Below, piece by piece: positions 13,265 through 15,699 of a stretch of DNA of 15,699 nt (its first letter is position 1; each line of letters opens with the position of its first letter). The stretch is from contig NZ_CP108373.1 of the NCBI RefSeq assembly GCF_035953295.1, positions 1-15,699 on the forward strand. Reading direction: 5' to 3'. This DNA comes from Streptomyces sp. NBC_01335 (lineage in GTDB: Bacteria > Actinomycetota > Actinomycetes > Streptomycetales > Streptomycetaceae). The position numbers and the translations under genes are program-made. The notes below the pieces were generated by a model. That model was not told the origin of the DNA and ran no database searches. It saw nothing but the letters and a program-made list of their open reading frames with translations.

Positions 13265-14044
13265 ATGGACATCTACGCGATGACGAATCAGAAGGGTGGT
13301 GTCGGCAAGACCGCCAACACCATCAACCTGGGGGCGGCCCTTGCCGTTCTCGAACGCCGGGTGCTGCTGGTCGACTGGGACCCGCAGGGGCACATGACCG
13401 AGGCTCTGGGCGTGACCGAGAGCCCTGACGACCGGACGATGAAGGGCTGGATCCTGGGGGAGTGGACCGGCGACCCGCACGAACTGGTCGTCGCCTACCG
13501 GGACCGGCTGCACGTCCTGCCGACCAACATGGACATGTTCATGCTGGACAAGGGTCTCTACGCCGCGACCGCCCGGGAGATGCGGCTGGCGAAGCTGCTG
13601 GCCCAGTTCGAGGACGACTACGACGTCTGCGTCATCGACGCCCCGCCGTCCCTCGGCATCGGGACGGAGTGCGCGTTGATGGCCGCGCGACAGAGGCCCG
13701 GACGGCGCGGGGGCCTGCTGGTACCGGTTGAGGCCGAGGACTCCAGCATCCGGGCACTGCGGCTGCTGCTACGGCAGGTCGCGATCCTCTCCGACGACAT
13801 GGACGTCGCCATCGACGTCCTGGGCCTCATCCCGACGCGCTTCGACATGCGGGACGGCGAGATCGTCAGCAGCATGCTGGAGGCGTTCCGCGGTCTCGGG
13901 GCACCTCCGGTGATCGCGGAGATCAAGAAGCGCACGGACGTCCGGAAGGCGTGGCGGGCGAAGGTGCCCCTGCTGGAGTTCGACCCGAAGTGTGAAGCGT
14001 CGGGATGGTTCCGCGACCTGGCGAAGGCGGTTCTGGCCTCATGA
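13265..14044 (+). CDS. parA: ParA-family partition ATPase
   Basis: A 259-residue deviant Walker A ATPase that segregates plasmid copies together with a centromere-binding partner. The P-loop is NQKGGVGKTANT (about 8-19, signature Lys at 10), the A' motif VDWDPQGH is at about 36-43, and Walker B VCVIDAPPSL is at about 121-130. There is no N-terminal helix-turn-helix before the P-loop, so it is the short type that leaves DNA binding to its partner. No Shine-Dalgarno sequence precedes the ATG, and a -10-like TACGCT lies 7 nt upstream, so the mRNA may be leaderless. Its stop overlaps the partner start (ATGA). Palindromic element F lies at the promoter. Confidence 0.92.
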   Translation: MDIYAMTNQKGGVGKTANTINLGAALAVLERRVLLVDWDPQGHMTEALGVTESPDDRTMKGWILGEWTGDPHELVVAYRDRLHVLPTNMDMFMLDKGLYAATAREMRLAKLLAQFEDDYDVCVIDAPPSLGIGTECALMAARQRPGRRGGLLVPVEAEDSSIRALRLLLRQVAILSDDMDVAIDVLGLIPTRFDMRDGEIVSSMLEAFRGLGAPPVIAEIKKRTDVRKAWRAKVPLLEFDPKCEASGWFRDLAKAVLAS

Positions 14045-14442
14045 GTGCAGCACGGCAGCCCACTCCGCCCCCGGACATGGGCGGGGTCAGTGGCGACTGG
14101 GAGAAGCTCAAGAAACTCCGCCGCGGCGAGAAGACCGAGCCGGAGCAGAACGGCGACCAGGAGCAGCGCGACGTCGACCAGGAGCAGCCGCGCGGGCGTC
14201 GCAAGTCCCCGCCGGGGCGAAGCCGCGGCGGCCGGCGCCCGCCGCCCGCCGCCGCCGACGCGGTCCCCACCACCGTGCGGTTCGACCCCGAGGAGTCCTC
14301 GCAGATCGACAGGTTCGTCCTGGAGCTCCGCGACGACGCCGGGCGCCGGGCACTGGACAAAGCCGAGGTCGTCCGGGAGCTGATCCGGATGGGCATGGAG
14401 CACGAGCCGACCCGCAAGGCGTTGCTGCGGCGGCTGCGGTGA
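14041..14442 (+). CDS. ParB-like ribbon-helix-helix partner of ParA
   Basis: A 133-residue protein. The first 75 residues are charged and disordered (many Glu, Gln, Arg, Pro), as in ParB-type partners that stimulate ParA through a flexible arm. Residues about 78-130 (TTVRFDPEESSQIDRFV, then ALDKAEVVRELIRMGME) match a ribbon-helix-helix fold, with a beta-strand TVRF that would insert into the DNA major groove. The ATG at 14041 overlaps the parA stop (ATGA); an upstream GTG at 14005 lies inside parA and is less likely. It should bind plasmid centromere sites as dimers. The dispersed TGACGTCAC palindromes or the 12-bp repeats are candidate sites. Confidence 0.8.
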   Translation: MSAARQPTPPPDMGGVSGDWEKLKKLRRGEKTEPEQNGDQEQRDVDQEQPRGRRKSPPGRSRGGRRPPPAAADAVPTTVRFDPEESSQIDRFVLELRDDAGRRALDKAEVVRELIRMGMEHEPTRKALLRRLR

Positions 14443-14465
14443 GGCACTGAGCAGGAAGTAAAAGG

Positions 14466-14512
14466 CGCACGTCAGGGCCGCAACGCGTGAAGCGTTGCGG
14501 CCCTGACGTGCG
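14466..14512. terminator. 21-bp perfect hairpin after parAB, flanked by 9-bp direct repeats
   Basis: Arms of 21 bp (left arm starting CGCACGTCAGGGCCGC) pair perfectly around the loop GTGAA, 24 nt after the stop at 14442. GTAAAAGGC occurs directly on both sides (14458-14466 and 14512-14520). It most likely works as a bidirectional terminator, though symmetry and flanking repeats are unusual. Confidence 0.75.
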
Positions 14513-14559
14513 TAAAAGGCCGTGCCGCACGGACAGAACGGACGTTGCAGCGGACCCCT

Positions 14560-14595
14560 GGTGACGTCACGAGGCCACGAGGCCGCGAGTTCACC
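14560..14595. repeat. dispersed palindromic element, copy G
   Basis: A 36-bp element starting GGTGACGTCACGAGGCCACG and ending GCGAGTTCACC, the same length and start as the 36-bp core of copy B. It includes GTGACGTCAC at 14561-14570. It lies just upstream of the promoter of the next gene. Confidence 0.7.
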
Positions 14596-14603
14596 CAAGC
14601 CCC

Positions 14604-14633
14604 TTGACAATGGGTGTGCAGAAAGCGCACAGT
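14604..14633 (+). promoter_or_regulatory. putative promoter of the HTH-protein gene
   Basis: TTGACA (14604-14609) is a perfect -35. CACAGT (14628-14633) at 18-nt spacing is the best -10, though weak. The first palindromic operator lies in the spacer and overlaps the -10. Confidence 0.55.
14615..14631. promoter_or_regulatory. 17-bp operator, copy 1
   Basis: TGTGCAGAAAGCGCACA, a TGTGC/GCACA inverted repeat with a 7-nt centre inside the promoter. It pairs with a second copy 24 bp downstream. Confidence 0.65.
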
Positions 14634-14638
14634 ATGGG

Positions 14639-14655
14639 TGTGCGGCAAACGCACA
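14639..14655. promoter_or_regulatory. 17-bp operator, copy 2
   Basis: TGTGCGGCAAACGCACA, at the expected transcription start region. With flanking bases it makes an 8-bp perfect arm pair (GGTGTGCG, CGCACACC). Two such sites suggest cooperative repression. Confidence 0.65.
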
Positions 14656-14675
14656 CCTTCTGAGAGGGGAACACC

Positions 14676-15239
14676 ATGGCCGTCTCCATCACCCGCACCA
14701 CCGAGTCCACCACCATCGACTGGACCCGCTCCGACGACCCGCAGGGCTACATCGTCCAGGCCGTCGACAACGGGCGCCTGGAGCAGGCGCTCACCGCCCT
14801 CGGCCTCAACTCCTACGCCGACATCGCCGCCCTGGACGAGTTCGAGCGGGCCGACCTGCTCCGCAACACCGCACACCTCGTCAACGACCTGACCCGCCGC
14901 GTCCGGCACCTCACCGTCGCCTGCCGCGAGAGCGGCATGAGCTGGGGCACCCTCGCCTCCAACCTGACCGGCGACCCGAACGCCCGCAGCACCGCCCGCA
15001 GCACCTACGAGGCCGGAGTGCGCCAGCTCGGGACCCGGCCGCTCCCGATGACCACGTACATCTGGAACGCGGACAACATCACCAACCTGGACGACCCGAT
15101 GATGAGCGGCTCCATGGCCGGCACCGTGACCGCCGTCTCCGACCAGGCCGCGAAGAAGTCCGTGGAGGCCCAGCTCAAGCAGAAGGGCTGGACCCTGAAC
15201 GGCACCCTCAGCCTCATCCCGCAGCCCACCCAGGACTAA
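14676..15239 (+). CDS. putative HTH-containing regulator
   Basis: A 187-residue soluble protein starting at ATG 14676 with GAGAGGGGA upstream. Residues 1-30 look like beta strands. A helical part (about 31-80) leads to a segment about 74-118 (VRHLTVACRESGMSWGTLAS, then TARSTYEAGVRQLG) that resembles the helix-turn-helix of small actinobacterial regulators, with the ESGMSWGTLA pattern. The C-terminal 65 residues are of unknown fold and end PQPTQD. Two palindromic operators sit directly in its promoter, so autoregulation is likely. It could also be controlled by the RHH protein or an outside regulator. I recognise no named family. Confidence 0.68.
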   Translation: MAVSITRTTESTTIDWTRSDDPQGYIVQAVDNGRLEQALTALGLNSYADIAALDEFERADLLRNTAHLVNDLTRRVRHLTVACRESGMSWGTLASNLTGDPNARSTARSTYEAGVRQLGTRPLPMTTYIWNADNITNLDDPMMSGSMAGTVTAVSDQAAKKSVEAQLKQKGWTLNGTLSLIPQPTQD

Positions 15240-15283
15240 CCGAGCACGGACCCACCGAGCACCTCACAGACCAGGAGACCCAC

Positions 15284-15699
15284 ATGCTCACCGCCGTCGT
15301 CGCCGTACTCGGCACCCTGGCTGGCGCCTTACTCACCGGCGCTCTCCAGCACTTCAGCCAGCGCGCCCAGCGCACCGCCACCGAGACCACCGCCCGCCGG
15401 GCCGAAGCAGTCACCGCCGTCACCGAGCTGGCCTCCGCACTGGCCGACCACCGACGCGCCATGTGGATCAGGGAAGACCTTCGGCTGCGCGACCAGGACT
15501 GGACCGCCGCCCGCGCCGATAGCCACAACACCCGATCCGCGGTCACCGCGCCCCTCCTGCGGGTGCAGCTCCTGCTGCCCGCCGTCGCGCCAGCCGCACA
15601 GGAAGCCGCCCGCGCCACCTACGCACTGCGCGACGCAGACGGCCATCCCCTGCTCAACGACGCACGCCTCCAGGCCATCCAGAAGACCGACGCACTCGT
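15284..15699 (+). CDS. KilB-like membrane protein, cut by window edge
   Basis: The first 138 codons of a gene that runs off the right edge; the ATG at 15284 has AGGAGA upstream. Residues 3-22 form one membrane helix (TAVVAVLGTLAGALLTGALQ). A long helical cytoplasmic part follows, containing AEAVTAVTELASALADHRRAMWIRED and HNTRSAVTAPLLRVQLL. One N-terminal helix followed by the HRRAMW-type block recalls proteins called KilB on Streptomyces plasmids, linked to plasmid spread and lethal if unregulated. That match is from memory, not a search. Codon 16 is the rare TTA (15329-15331), so translation may depend on the bldA tRNA. It starts 44 nt after the HTH-protein gene, probably in the same operon. 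Confidence 0.65.
   Translation, partial: MLTAVVAVLGTLAGALLTGALQHFSQRAQRTATETTARRAEAVTAVTELASALADHRRAMWIREDLRLRDQDWTAARADSHNTRSAVTAPLLRVQLLLPAVAPAAQEAARATYALRDADGHPLLNDARLQAIQKTDAL

Noticed and set aside
1..15699. CRISPR array, insertion sequence or transposase
   Set aside because: No evenly spaced repeat-spacer pattern and no transposase-like protein in any frame examined.

Overview
The window is high-GC (about 70% by eye), with GTG starts, AGGAGG-type ribosome sites and a single rare TTA codon. The gene set is that of a Streptomyces-type actinobacterial conjugative plasmid or plasmid-derived element: an FtsK-like single-protein DNA translocase, Spd-like membrane proteins, a GntR/UTRA repressor, a very large replication protein and a ParA/ribbon-helix-helix pair. 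No integrase, excisionase, rRNA, tRNA or CRISPR array was seen. The sequence alone does not show whether this is a whole small plasmid or part of a larger one.

Left part, minus strand (about 326-6591): the transfer region. Its order of transcription, right to left, is an ECF-like sigma factor, a 38-residue zinc-ribbon peptide, a 60-residue protein, a coiled-coil protein, a small membrane protein, an RRQRL-like zinc-finger protein, a two-TM membrane protein, an SpdB-like membrane protein and the FtsK/TraB-like translocase. A clear hairpin-plus-T-tract terminator ends it. The first five genes overlap by 1-4 nt and look translationally coupled. Bases 1-325 hold no gene and are AT-richer, with several small palindromes.

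Centre (6592-7825): a divergent control region. The GntR-family repressor (6808-7557, plus) faces away from the transfer operon. Two identical 16-bp repeats lie between them, one inside the putative transfer promoter and one at the repressor promoter. Between gntR and rep are a tandem two-turn repeat and an 81-nt near-perfect hairpin followed on the minus strand by a T run, which suggests a small antisense RNA or a structured origin.

Right part, plus strand (7826-end): a 1197-residue protein with an N-terminal DUF927-like P-loop ATPase/helicase and a C-terminal region with possible DNA-polymerase-like motifs. Then come a Pro/Gly-rich protein closed by a UUCG-loop terminator, two overlapping small genes, parA (apparently leaderless) and an overlapping RHH parB-like gene. 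These are followed by a 21-bp perfect hairpin, a putative HTH regulator behind two 17-bp palindromic operators, and the start of a KilB-like membrane protein cut by the window edge.

The most unexpected structure is a family of about seven 23-36 bp palindromic elements built from TGACGTCAC and CTCGTGA words. They sit mostly between genes across both arms, and two lie inside coding regions, where they encode the same short linker peptide (DSRA). They could be a centromere or operator system, or a small mobile repeat.
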